In this document: positions 43,722-56,379 of the stretch, in pieces
How the letters are laid out: the number at the start of each line of letters is the position of its first letter
Numbering within the stretch: position 1 is the first letter of the stretch
From: Argopecten irradians
Taxonomy: Eukaryota; Mollusca; Bivalvia; Pectinida; Pectinidae
Direction: 5' to 3'
Assembly (NCBI RefSeq): GCF_041381155.1
Contig: NC_091144.1
Span: 1,550,001-1,614,000, forward strand
DNA: 64,000 nt
Notes under the pieces: generated by a model
The model's database searches: none
Told to the model about the DNA's origin: nothing
Seen by the model: only the letters and a program-made list of their open reading frames with translations
Program-made: the position numbers and the translations under genes

Positions 43722-46700
43722 TTTGAAACGTTATTAAGCACAAGATCGATCGTAATCTACCTATAATAACATCCAAAAAATCCATCTTAACCTATACATT
43801 TGGCTGAAATGTTGTTAAAACATATATTTTAGTTTTAATTTTAAATGGTCATTCCCGAATGATTCCGAGTGAACCGATACGACTTAATCGTACCGCGATA
43901 CGTATCGTTTTCAAACTGAACCTGGATATATCGGTATACCGATAATACCGCGCACCACTTATTTACTCGATACTTTTGTACGGTTTAAACCCCTCAAAAC
44001 ATTAGATGATACATTTACTACACATAAATGCAACAGAGCAGTATGTTATGCAACACAATTATTTCTTGCAATATGAATCACATGGCAGGTAAAGGACAGG
44101 ATATCAGGAGGAGATACACGTCAGCCAATTCTTACGTGCCTCTGGGTGCTGGTGACGTCATCTCCTGAGAAACTACTCAGGTTACAACTTCGACACTGTT
44201 TTAATATGTTTTAAAATCGGCAGAAGGGAAACAACTCTTACATTGAAGGAGCCGTCCACAATCATAAAGAATAAACAGCAATGGATATGCTATACAAATC
44301 AATATCAACAAACTAATGCAGATAATGCAAGTAGCTAGATACGTCAGTTTAAAACAATCGCTGTTTATAAAATCTAATAAATGTTGAGATATTTAATCGG
44401 AAAACAAAATGAAACATGGAAATTGAAAAAAAAGAAACTAATCAATCGATTTGTTCTCATTAATTCATACGCAATCTGAATAGTATTGATTAATATTCAT
44501 TCAATCACAATTTTCTCTCATTTTTCGGCATGAGCGCATCGGAGGACAACTTTTTTGGGAATATGATTAAAGTTGTATTTTACTACACTCACAAAAATAA
44601 GCCATAGTTGGTCCTCTGATGCGGTCGATGTAAAAAAAAAGTACTGGAAACCCCACCCAAAAACATAAATTAGACGATGTTGCAACTTTTTGATCATTTA
44701 AAAATTTATATATTGCAATTAACAAACTATCTTTTCCCGAATAAAATAACTGATATATCCCATGTGAATTATAAGTACACATAAACTTGATATTTTGATA
44801 TTTATTTACGCTTATTAAGTATATAGAACGGGTGTGACAATATTTTTGAAACACCATATAATAAATAGTAATTAATACGATATAAGAGTGCTAAAATACA
44901 TTTTGATATCTAATGACCTTTAAACGATACAACACCCCATTTCCACAATAACAACAAACACGTTCCAACGTACTGGCTGTGCTTTTGATACGATAGAGAG
45001 ATACTTTTGTAATTCAGCTGGTTACTATAAGGGTTTTAAACAGGATGTCCATTCTCCATCTGTGTAATACACAACCAGTTATTGTTGAACGATATATACA
45101 TACGCTATACCACAACTGCCACAAAGCGTTGGGAATTCCCACTCCAAATTTAGAATAACTTACAGGTGATCACATGATGCGTCATACAGAAACTCGCTAT
45201 AAGACCATTTACTCTTGTTATAAACTTACGTTTACACTTGCGACTATACAAATCGAAAGTAGGAATTCCAAAGTGCACACAAATAACGTTATCGTAATCG
45301 ATGGATATTAACCTGGTATATGGATGTGGACATGTAAAACAGTGTTACATGGCTGGGCAATAACACACCTGGGACATCCAGTAACTTATATCACATGTTG
45401 CTAATAGAGAGCCTTTGAAATAATTTATCCATATGTTGTCAGGAATATTGTGTTGCCTATATATAGGTTCTAGTATGCAGAAATATGGCATGCAGTGAAA
45501 CCTCACAACCGCTGAGTACGTACTGACTAGTACTGACCAGTCGAGACACAAACACTGGTGAGTAGATGTTATAGATCTTAACCGGGGTTTGTTCCAACGA
45601 CAATATCATGTTTACCTTAGTGTGTCCTATGTACTCAAATCTGTTCACGTCGATATAATAATCACCGAAGCATAACGCGGGTAACATTCTTGCTCACACC
45701 ATGACTGACCTGATCCCGGTCTTTTTGGAAAAAAAAACTATCTTGACGTTGAGTGTTTGATAATGTAAGCCTTTTATATCTACAACATAATATGTACTGT
45801 ATTAAAAGGCTTTAAATAATTGGAGCTTTTTGATAGACATTAACTGGGAACAAGAAAAAATACTATCCGACGAAAAAACATGTTATAATATGTTAATGAC
45901 CACGTGATTTTAACTCAGCAAATTTAATAAGTTTTCCTTTATATTTGATTGTAGCAATCACTACTCCTGTCTGGAAATCTTAGTAGATAGATTTATAACA
46001 TGCATACCCTTGGGTAACCATGCAGTACAACCTGGGGACGTCACTGCATCAATGATGTTACTGTTTTTCTTAAATAGTAGTATTATTTCTAGGACGCAGG
46101 CTGGTTGCACTGTAAAGGAGGCAGAAAGACATCTGTCCGCTACAAATATCAATATATGGAAAATGTACTGACAGAAGAGGCTTTTTTAAAACTCTGCGTT
46201 GAGGATATCAATATGTTGAATATTTCAATTGTGAAATTATAGTAAAAACGTGGAGGTTTTGCAGGAAAAGTACTGTTTTATATTTGGTTATGAAGGATTA
46301 AAAGGATCTTTCCTACCGTAAGGAAATGACAGTCGAGGGTTAGACTGTCGTGAATTTCCTGTCCTATTGTTTAGTTTAAGAATGAATGATACATCTTCTG
46401 CACCTTTAACTTAAATCAGTTTAAAACTATAATAGTCTACTTTGTATACAAACTCTATCAAATTGACGATTTTTAGGTCATCTGACACGAAGACACATTT
46501 TGAACTTATTAGCGAGTTCTACCAATGGAATTTGGCTGAAACTTGCCTGAAACGACTCTGACGTGGTCATGACTAAGTGTTGTGATTTTTCGGGTCGATC
46601 TAAAATCCAAGATGGCCGCCACAGCCGCAATCTTGAAAACACATTTTTAACTTCTCATTGACAAGTTCTACAGGTAAGATTTGGCTGAATCATGCCTGAA

Positions 46701-46729
46701 ATTGTGGCTATTAAAAAGTGACTATTAAA

Positions 46730-47066
46730 CTTGGCATTTAAGTTCCGTACTAACTTTTAAGAAAATGGCAGAAAATGCATTTTTAGTACATCAAAGGGAC
46801 ATAACTTTACTACATAATGTCGACCAAAAAAGTTCGATTGTCGGTCAATCGAACTTGACCAAGCCCTTAAGGCATTTGACCTTGTTAACAAGTTTGAAGA
46901 AAATCGGTTAATTTTTTTTAAATTATTGCAGGGAAATGGCAGAAAATGACTTTTTTATTAAATCAAAGGGCCATAACTCTGCCAAATTGCGAGTTGCGAT
47001 CGAACTTGACCAAGCCCTTAAGATATTTAACTTTGTTACCAACTTTGAAGAAAATCGGTTAAGGTT
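46730..47066. repeat. Dispersed repeat B, block 1 of unit 3
   Basis: Equivalent to 37,125-37,460, differing mainly in T-run length. Confidence 0.8.
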
Positions 47067-47455
47067 CATGTAAAGGCTTTAAACAGTGATATTTTGCAAC
47101 CCTAAAACTCATTACTGTGCTGCAATTGAACAGAACTAATTTCATCAATTGTTGGTATATACCCTGGCTAACTGTCAGTCTTACTGTTGATATGTAATTT
47201 GTGAAGCTGCTTGTAAAACTCAGTAAAATATGAGAAAAATGTATATTTCTGGAGAAGACATAGAACTCGTGTGAATTGCATTGATGGAACCAAATATTCA
47301 TGCCATCGTGTTCAGTTGTGAATATGCCAGGTACTCCAACAGTTTGTTTGGCAACATCGGACCAGCAAATAGCGTAGGAGCCTATTGTAGTAAATGCAAA
47401 TGGCTGCTATAAATGGCGGATCACAAATATCGCATATAAGAAGCCATCTCAATTG

Positions 47456-47662
47456 ATACAAATGTTCTTATAGACACCATAAGGTACTCTGAACATGACA
47501 AGAAGACTCTTCACGAAAAAATAGTTCAACCGATCTGTTTGGGGCGGAAAATGCAAATTTCCGGATGGAACCTCAAAGTCCATATTATAACTATTTTTTT
47601 TTCGTAAATAGTCTTCTTGTCATGTTCAGAGTACCTTATAGTGTATATAAGAGCACTTGTAT
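47456..47662. mobile_element. Foldback MITE with 53-bp arms, unit 3 copy
   Basis: Same hairpin as in units 1 and 2, one base longer in the T run of the right arm. Confidence 0.8.
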
Positions 47663-48270
47663 TTATTAGTTATTCTACGGAAGTGGCAGAAAATGACCTT
47701 TTTTATTAAATCAAAGGGCCATAACTCTGCTAATTAAGATCTGCCAAAAGTGGCCATCGAAATTGGCTAAGCCGTTAAGGCATTTAACTTTGTTACCAAG
47801 TTTTAACAATATTAGTTTTAACATTTGTTAGTTATTACACAGAAACTGCAGAAAAATGACATTTGTTGTAAATTAAAGGGTCATAACTCTGATAAATAAC
47901 ATCCGCTGAAAGAGTTGTTCGAACCTGGTCAGGCATTTAAGGCATTCAAGCTTGTTACCAAGTTTGAAGAAAATCGGTTAATATTTTTCACAGTTATTGT
48001 ACGGAGGTGGCATAAACTGACTTTTTTATTTAAGCAAAGGGTCCTAACTCCGCTAAATAAGGTTCGTTGAAAGTCGCGATCGAACTTGTCCGAGTCCTTA
48101 AGGCATTTAACCTTGTTACTAAGTTTGAAGAAAATCTGTTTACATTTGTTACACTTATTGCACGGAAATGGCAGAAAATGACGTTTTTAGTAATACAAAG
48201 ACCATAACTCCGCTAAATAACCTTGTCACTAAGTTTGAAGAAATTCGGATTACATTTGTTTCGGAGAAAG
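47663..48270. repeat. Dispersed repeat B, block 2 of unit 3
   Basis: Equivalent to 38,055-38,660. The following 840 bp, up to the inverted repeat, match the unit 2 spacer and hold no recognised gene. Confidence 0.8.
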
Positions 48271-49109
48271 CAGGGGATAAAAACCAATAATCCAAATCAT
48301 TCAACATATTCGAAGTCAATGAAATATTGATATATTATTGTATTGTATCATTATTACTCAGATAAGTCTTTTCATCGGATGAGCATCAAAGATATATGTG
48401 AAGGAAGGTGGACATCCGATTTCGATGATGAAAGTTGATCGGGTGTTCTAATTAAAGGGTGATACAGATTGTCCAATTGGACTGGACATATGAATGTTTA
48501 TTTGCATATATTAACTATTGCCACTGTTTCTGTATCGATAAAATAATTTGGAGCAGATCTGTTTATTTCCCTATAACTTAAGTGCAAAACGTGATCATGT
48601 CCGGTACGTATGGATACATGTAAACATTGGTGGACTTCCTTTGACATTCCGCAAAATCACGTGTCAATGTTTACAAATAACACATGTACGAAACAATCGG
48701 ATACACACAAGAAAACAGATTTATTGTTTTATTGTTTTATTGCTATTTGACATAAAAAAAGAACTATATTTTGTGATGTCATAGAAAAATAGAGTGGATG
48801 AAGCTAGTCAACGGCGCGCTATTTCTGAATGACTGTTGTGTACGGTTAAACTAAACATGACGACATAATTTTGACGGCGAATAGCACACGGTAAATGATT
48901 GTAACTGATGTTCTGGTGGATTCTATTGTTTAAAGAAAATATTGTAAATATAATTATTAACCTTACGCAATTTACCTCGTGCTCCATTGGTTAATCATCT
49001 CATAAAATACACAAAGTAAGAGGTTAATCCTTAAATGACGTTTTACAGCTTCCGGTTAAGCACGCATCTAAGTTCTGAAGTGCAGGTATCTCTGTCCGAT
49101 GGGGTAAAA

Positions 49110-49166
49110 GGGATATTCTACTATCAGGATCACACAATGTTGTACAACCCTCTGGTAGAATATCCC
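49110..49166 (+). promoter_or_regulatory. 12-bp inverted repeat upstream of the receptor gene, unit 3
   Basis: GGGATATTCTAC ... GTAGAATATCCC with a 33-base spacer, like unit 1. Confidence 0.35.
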
Positions 49167-49377
49167 TATCTTTCACAACAACGTATGCAAGAGTTTTATA
49201 TCATCGTATAATAGTCACATGTGAATACTACAGTCTCCCAAAACGGCACCCACCAGTAATACACTCGTCGCTTAATAAAGGAAGCACATGTGAATGATAT
49301 TTACACCTGATTTCATTGAACCTTACATACACTGCTACATTTATTCTGTTTTACATTTACAGGATCTCCCATCCACT

Positions 49378-51446
49378 ATGTCGGACCAGTTGTGCGAGGA
49401 TTCCTGGATATTGTACCATGTTCTTGACAGGTTGATAGGAGGTCGACCAATGGTAACCATCAGTAGGAGACTGACTCTTATAAACGATCTATTATATAAT
49501 GCTTCAGCAGTATCACAGGTACAGCTGTCTACGGGAAGTTCAGCTGAAGGAATATTGATGAAAGGTTCGGACAAAGACTCGATGCTGATTGACAAAATGG
49601 TGATTATTTTAGACTTTGATCAGGAATCGTTGAGCATAACCTCTGATCTTCGTAATGAATCTGTGTTTATCATGAGAGACTCTAACGACCGACCTGGATA
49701 TGTGAATTTGGAATTAATCAATATGAGACAGCAACCTCCCGCAATGTTGTTAGAATCTATTGTTCCTTTTGGAAATTCACATTTTCTATCGAGTGCATTG
49801 TATACACGATGCGCTGCGTTTATACTCAGTACTGTTTTCCAGGTCCCCATAGAAACACATGGACCATCAACGCCTCTGCTGAACGAAAAGAGTAAAGTAG
49901 GCTCTGATATGGATATCGTTTGCGCTTTCTCCTGTAGTAGTTGGCCAGTAGTGGCTCATGAATGGGTGACAAGATCCCGGATGTATAATTGGCCAGTTGC
50001 GAGTTTGAGAGATCAGATCGTTAATGGTGGATGCTATGTGGTGCCTGTTGGGGATAAGACATCAGAATATGCGTTCATGCAATGGAGAATTTCATTCGCG
50101 TCTGCGGAACGCAAGCTCATTCATTCGTTTAGTCATGTCCAGTTCCTTGTTTACTGTCTACTCAAGTACCTCTTCAAACAGGTGTCCGACAGATTAAAAG
50201 ACATCTACGGAGATGAAGATATCATTTCATCATATATCCTCAAAACAGTTGTCTTTCATGCGTTGGAAACTACACCAACATCTCTGTGGCAAGAGAAAAA
50301 TACATTTCTTTGTTTCATGCTATGTTTGAAAATGTTATCCGCGTACGTGAAAGCTGGACACTGCCCAAATTATTTTATTTACAAACACAATATGTTTCTT
50401 GGAAAGGTTTGTGGGAACCGTCAACAAAAACTGTATCGTTTTCTTGGTGATATCCATGATATGGCTTGGGGTTCTTTGTCTATTGGCACGTTTTATCAAA
50501 CCAACAGTCGGCGACCATATCGATCAGGTGAAACGCGGGGAATGGGAAGCAATTCTCATTCCATCAACTCGATCAGAAAAAGAATGTGATTTGAAAATCA
50601 TCAGAGAAACGTTGCAACCCGTTCACAATTATTCAGCTCCTGGATCGCTAAAACTTCTGTGTAACCTTTTTATATAAATCCGAGTCAGACATGGACGACT
50701 TCATCGCTTACTATGGCTTGGTAAACGGGATGTCCGTAGAAGGGATGGAAACATTTGCGAACGACGTCTGTGATAGGGGAAATAAAGGAATGTACAAATC
50801 ACTCAGGAGATCAAAAAGGCTCTTAACACCGCTGGTCTCAGCATGTTCAAGTCAAGGAATTTTACCATTAGCAACATATCACTTCCAGACCGGGAATTAC
50901 CAGAAGTCACTGGAGATGTGTGGACAGGTGATAACATACTGGAAATTATATGTTAATGACCACCTAAGTATGAAGGATGAGATAAGATATGAACATCTCT
51001 GCTGTGGGCGCGGATATACCCTCCTTCAAAAATGTCAAATAGCATGTTCATCAGATATAAAGATTACCAAGAATTCCTCGCGTATGTTTCCATACCAACT
51101 ACAGCCAGAATTAGAGCGCTGCACGTTAGGACGACTTACGATTTCTCCAGTTCCGTATGCTATATTTCTGTCATTCCTGTGCTACCATGAGCTTGGTGAC
51201 ACGAGAAGACGGGATAAAACACTAACAAATCTACAAATTATAAAGTATGATGAGGTACAGGGAGTAAGAAAATTCTGGATTGTCCACAATCTAATCGGGA
51301 TTTGTTATGAAATGGTTGGGGATATATCCGGGGCTCTGAGGGAATACAGGGCCTCTATCAATGACCAAACACCCTTACAATGCCTAAATCCTGCAAAAGA
51401 GAGAATAGCAAGACTAGCAAAATACCAATCCAGTGGTGCCATTTGA
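49378..51446 (+). pseudogene. cGAS-like receptor (Mab-21 family), unit 3 copy, two T-run frameshifts
   Basis: Identical in layout to the unit 2 gene: MSDQ start 16 bases after the AG acceptor at 49,361-49,362, the same catalytic residues, the same stop and AATAAA. Two extra T residues, one in the cgttttatc run near 50,493 and one in the ccttttta run near 50,670, break the frame after residue about 370 (just past the Mab-21 core). The rest, from about 50,691 to 51,446, is open and unchanged. Both changes are single-base gains in homopolymers, the commonest long-read consensus error, so this copy may in truth be intact. If real, the product would be a core-only protein of about 403 residues with a short novel tail. 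Confidence 0.85.
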
Positions 51447-51716
51447 ACACATTATGCAGTTGTTTGCAGTCATTGTATCGCGTCTTTTGTAGGCTATGAA
51501 CATTTAAAAAGTGGTAAAGTAATGCTGAACATTAGATAGTTTTGAGTCAGATATGACATATTTATCAATCTGCAGCATATTGTCTATTTGTCGTTAAAAC
51601 AAATACTTTCTTATTTTGACACCACTCGGCGATATTGATCTGCCGTCTTTCAAATCATATTTAACTCGTAACCTGTGATTTTGCAGGTAAACAGTGAAAT
51701 GAAAGGTACTGTGTCA

Positions 51717-51722
51717 AATAAA
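51717..51722 (+). terminator. Polyadenylation signal AATAAA, unit 3 receptor gene
   Basis: Same position relative to the stop codon as in units 1 and 2. Confidence 0.4.
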
Positions 51723-52387
51723 TATCTATATTATATATATTTTAACACAAGGCAATTCAAGTATATATATATATAGTGGAATATCTTGCTGTTATATTGT
51801 AATCCCAAACCAAGTAGATACCAATGTCACCAACCGGATGTGGGTAACTGTAGTTACGCTCTACAAAAATAGTGACGATGATTTAGGTCAGATTTCGCAT
51901 GCGTCAGTTTACGTAATTTTTAAGGGTTTATTCGTGTCATCTAGTGAATCAGTTACCCACTGACGAGATCATAACATGCATTCAGTTACCGTCAACATGG
52001 TCATATTTACATGGCTATTTTCTTCTTTTATAGAGATTTAAAGTTGAGCGCCACGCTTCAAAATTTAGTTATTTTATCTTATAAATACATGTTATTGACT
52101 ATTATTGCTCATTGTCATTTGTAGATAATGCTAGATATTGTTGTATCACAGTATTTGCTTTGCAGGATTTTTTATTATTATTTTTTTTTACAATTTAACA
52201 TAAATTTAGAACTGTTTATAAAAAAGTATCCCTAAATTAATTATTAAAATTATGCATCATTGATGTATATCATGTTAAATTTATTGATACTACATGTATA
52301 TTAAATTGACAATGTTTCTTATTTAAAAAAAATCATATTTCAATAGTAGTCTATGCTATTTAATTAAAACACTTAATTAATGTTTAC

Positions 52388-53331
52388 CTGTATGATTTTC
52401 TGGTATTGCACGAGTCTGAAGAACATCATTCCGCATTGTCCAATTTTCATCAATGTTGCAGGATGTAACAGTGATGTAAGATTCCGTTGCACGGGAGCTC
52501 CATCCATTTGTAGTGAGAGCTACCTAGGATTAGAAAATGATATACAATTTACTGACTTTAACTTAGTACACATTTATTCATTAATGCTCCACGAGTTATA
52601 ATAATAAATTATGATATATTATGAATATAAATCATAACCAAACTTTATTATAATAAACGCAAATAAATATAAGTTGTGACGCTACATGTATATGTGTACA
52701 CTGGCTAATGTACACAACAAACCTATATAATCACCTAACCTTTCCTAAACAGATATCATGAGTTATTTAGGCTCACTTTGTCTTACCAATTCAGCATGTT
52801 GTAAACTCTTCTTCACTTCCTCATAAACATGTGAATACATTTTAGGGATGATAATTTCCGAGAAAGTTTTTCTTGACGGTACTATATACCGAGGGTCGCA
52901 TTCACTAATCATTTCTTTGAAATCCGTCGATCTTTTACAATAAATCTCGGTACTTTAGTTGTTATTCTCTGTGTCTTTTCTGATGAAGATGGGTATGGCT
53001 TGTGTGTGGAAAATGCTTGATTGATTGACTGTTGTTGTGCTTGTTTGTTATGCGAGATAATGTCTGTGTTACTTCCGCTCGATGTTTGCAAACACTTACT
53101 ACTGGACGGGACGCTAGCTGCAGTAGCTGGGTGATGGCAATGCAAGTGAGTCGTCAGGTTCGTTGTCCCGCCACTACATTTAACGATTGTCCTACACAAT
53201 CGACATCCAGTGATCTTTTCCTCGCTATTTCTTTCTCCTTTACGTACGATAAGGCCAAAATGCTGCCATACAGCCGCTTTGGCTTTTGGATTTTTTACGA
53301 GGTTATCATCCATGCCTATGAAGGCCGCCAT
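52388..53331 (-). pseudogene. ZBED/hAT transposase 5' exons, unit 4
   Basis: Exon 3 at 52,388-52,523 and BED-containing exon at 52,787-53,331, as in units 2 and 3, with one Ile-to-Ser change next to the GGTTNL motif of the finger. The LTR element is inserted about 100 bp upstream of this ATG. Confidence 0.85.
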
Positions 53332-53435
53332 TTTGAAACGTTATTAAGCACAAGATCGATCGTAATCTACCTATAATAACATCCAAAAAATCCATCTTAA
53401 CCTATGCATTTGGCTGAAATGTTGTTAAAACATAT

Positions 53436-54142
53436 TGTTATGTATGACACTAAATACATGTAGTTATGAGATAAGGGAGATAACTCCTATAGCTTTTTTT
53501 ATCAATACATCCTATGAAGGTCATATCATTGATTTAGGTTATAGAACTTTCTAGAATTTAATCATGTATAAACAAATATGTTTGTAAACATGTTGATTTT
53601 AAGTAGAGATCTAGAATGATCTATTTCCAGAAAGTTATGTGTGTTTACTTGTTTACTGTTTTTAGTTAGATATTTCTAGAAGTAGAAGGTTCTCCAATAT
53701 TCTTGAATTACGGTTTAGCTATATATACTCCAGCTGTCCAAGGCTAATCAGAACTGTAATGAGACCTGTAATAAGACATACCAAGAATTGTACAGCGCCA
53801 TATAAGATTCTATTGGGAGAGCTATTGTGACTTTATCTGTGGATTATTACAACACTTTGTTTGGATTTATTCATATTGCCTGGAACTTTACAAATCATCG
53901 GTGGACATTCAATTTCCTTGTGGATTTGTGATTATTGTTAATTTGAAACCTGGAAGGATCAAGGATTATACCAGGACATTCACATACAGATAAGTAACAC
54001 TTTAAATCATCGTATTACTCTTGTACCACCACGAATTACTCTAGATATTGTAAACCATCTATGTATAATATTGTATATATAATTAAATTGTGTTTTGAAT
54101 TTAGCTGCTGGTTTCTCCTTTCTGTTATTCGTTAATGTAACA
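53436..54142 (+). repeat. Left LTR of the Gmr1-like element
   Basis: 707 bp, TG...CA ends. Differences from the right LTR are mostly single-base length changes and cluster near the distal end of the right copy, so divergence-based dating is unsafe, but the insertion looks young. Confidence 0.9.
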
Positions 54143-54146
54143 GAAT

Positions 54147-54164
54147 TGGGGGCTCGTCCGGGAT
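54147..54164 (+). other. Primer-binding site of the Gmr1-like element (proline tRNA type)
   Basis: TGGGGGCTCGTCCGGGAT, 18 bases, four bases after the LTR. This is the sequence I know as the proline-tRNA primer site of murine leukaemia virus. tRNA-Pro 3' ends are strongly conserved, so a shared primer does not mean shared ancestry. Confidence 0.85.
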
Positions 54165-54268
54165 CGATATTTAATTTGTGAAATCTAACTTTGAAAAATT
54201 AATTTAGAAATTTTCAAAATTTGTGTACAAACTTTGAGTTTACATTTGAAACCAACAGCTAGATAAAT

Positions 54269-55760
54269 ATGACTACTATGCAGGTAGAACAGTTTGTTAA
54301 AGCGCCATCCCTGGAAGTTCTTTTGCAAGTTAGTAAGAAGGATTTACTGTTATTGGGTAAACATTTAGGCCTTACTATCAAAACTAATTTGAGGAAAGCT
54401 GAAATTAGGAATGTAATTATAAGATATTTTGTTGACAATGGCAAATTTGACTCTAGTGCATTAGATAGTATAGAGGAAACAGTCACTTCAGAAATCCAAA
54501 TTAGACAAATGGAACTTGAACATGAAATGAAAATGAAACAAATAGAGAAAGAAATGAGAGAAAGAGAAATAGAAAAGGAGTTAAGAGAAAAAGAAATAGA
54601 CAAAGAAAGAGAGTTAAGAGAAAAAGAAATAGACAAAGAAAGAGAGTTAAGAGAAAAAGAAATAGACAAAGAAAGAGAGTTAAGAGAAAAAGAAATTGAG
54701 AAAGAATTAAAAGAAAAAGAGAGAGATCAGATGTTAGAGCTAGAGAAGCAAAAAATTCAAGCTGAAACAGAACTTAGAATTAAAGAATTAGAACTAGCTT
54801 CTCAAGACAGTTCAAGTAATCCAACTTTTATGGGTTTACGAGGAAACAGAGTTTTTGATGTCAGTAGAAACATAAGGTTAGTTCCTCCTTTTCAAGAGAA
54901 AGAAGTTGACAAGTATTTTCTGCATTTTGAGAAAATAGCTGACAGTATGAAATGGCCTGAAGATAAGCTTACAATGCTTCTTCAGAGTGTCTTGATTGGT
55001 AAAGCTAGAGACATTTATTCTTCTTTATCTGTAGATGAGATTTCAAATTACCAAGTAGTCAAGAAAGCTATTTTGAAAGCTTATGAGTTAGTTCCTGAGG
55101 CTTACCGCCAGAAATTTCGAAACTCGAGAAAGAGAGATGAACAAACTCATGTAGAATTTGCCAGAGAAAAGGAACAATTATTTAATAGGTGGTGTGATTC
55201 TAAAGAAATTGATGAGGATTTCGGTAAATTGAGGCAATTATTGTTGATAGAGGAGTTTAAACGTTGTGTCCACACAAACATAAAAACTCATTTAGATGAG
55301 AGAAAAGTTGAAACACTTAGTGAAGCAGCTACAATGGCTGATGATTACGCTCTCACCCACAAAGGCTCATTTGTTAAAAACAGTTCTCAAGACAAAAACA
55401 GTACCACAGGTACTAGTAAATTTGGTCAGCCTAGGAACTCAACCTTTAGTGGCCCTTCCAACGACAAACCTAAATTAGGTGATAAAACTGAGTCTGCTTC
55501 TAAAACAGATGATAGGGTAGGTGTGGGGTCTCCTTCTGGTCCTGTTTGTAATTACTGCAAGAAAGTAGGGCATACTATGTCTGAATGTTATTCTCTCCAG
55601 CGTAAGGAGCAAAGGCGTAAACAGTCAGTTCCTTCTGTGTTAGCTATGTCAAAGCCTAGTCAGAAACTTAGTGATATTGTGGAAGATTCTAAAGTGTCTG
55701 TTGAAATTAAGAGCTCAGAGTCTGATAGCGTCTTGGAGAAGTACTCTCCCTTCATTTCTG
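54269..55760 (+). mobile_element. gag region: SAP-like N terminus, coiled coil, SCAN-like capsid, zinc knuckle
   Basis: Starts at MTTMQVEQFVK. Residues about 13-58 look like a short SAP-type helix pair. About 70-180 is a highly charged coiled coil with three tandem ELREKEIDKER-type repeats (33-bp DNA repeats around 54,580-54,700). The capsid-like part, about 54,880-55,370, contains YFLHFEKIADSMKWP and YRQKFRNSRK and resembles the SCAN domain. The zinc knuckle CNYCKKVGHTMSEC lies at about 55,546-55,590. In the family, gag forms the intracellular particle. Confidence 0.8.
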
Positions 55761-56120
55761 AAGGTTTTGTTTCACTTACTAGTGATATCACCAACTTGAA
55801 ACCTGTGAAGATTTTGAGAGATACTGGGGCTTCTCATTCTTTAATATTAGATGGTGTAGTGCCTTTGTCTGAGGAGACCTCATCTGGTAGTAGTGTTTTG
55901 CTTCAAGGTGTAGAGTTAGGTTTTGTTAATGTGCCTCTCCATTGTGTTTATTTAAAGTCAGATTTGGTTACTGGGCCTGTCACCATTGGTGTTAGACCGG
56001 AACTTCCCATAGAGGGCGTGTCGCTCATTTTAGGCAATGACTTGGCTGGAGAGAAAGTTAGGGTAGATCCCTTAGTGTCCAGTATCCCTGATAAAACAGA
56101 TGATGCTGAGACTATTCAAC
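55761..56120 (+). mobile_element. Protease region of the Gmr1-like element
   Basis: The aspartic protease signature LRDTGASHSL lies at about 55,813-55,842, followed by the LILGNDLAG motif typical of retropepsins at about 56,020. It releases the mature proteins from the polyprotein in related elements. Confidence 0.8.
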
Positions 56121-56379
56121 AGGAATTTCCTGGTATTTTCCCTTCTTGTGCTGTAACTCGTTCAATGAGTAAGAAGGTTTCTGATGGTGCAGTAGTTGAG
56201 GATCATTATAGTCCAGGGTTAGGTGACACTTTCTTGGCTCATGATATAGAGGATGTCGGGAGCAAGTGTGATCTTTTGAGCAATCCTGTAGACTTTGATA
56301 GTAATAGAGTTGTTCCTAACAAGGGTACTTCTTTGTCTGACATGATGAGTAAATCATCTTTGTCTAGAGAGGAGCTTAT

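Larger units (their letters stand above)
42491..52100. repeat. Tandem array unit 3 (9.61 kb)
   Basis: Same order and content as unit 2, with a handful of substitutions and homopolymer length changes across 9.6 kb. The spacer from about 43,970 to 46,440 holds no recognisable gene. Confidence 0.95.

Noticed and set aside
50691-51446. Separate 251-residue TPR gene in unit 3
   Set aside because: It is the continuation of the receptor gene after homopolymer length differences, not an independent gene.
54147-54164. Primer site identical to murine leukaemia virus as evidence of a retroviral origin
   Set aside because: The site reflects the conserved 3' end of tRNA-Pro; pol order and sequence are Gmr1-like, and no envelope gene is present.
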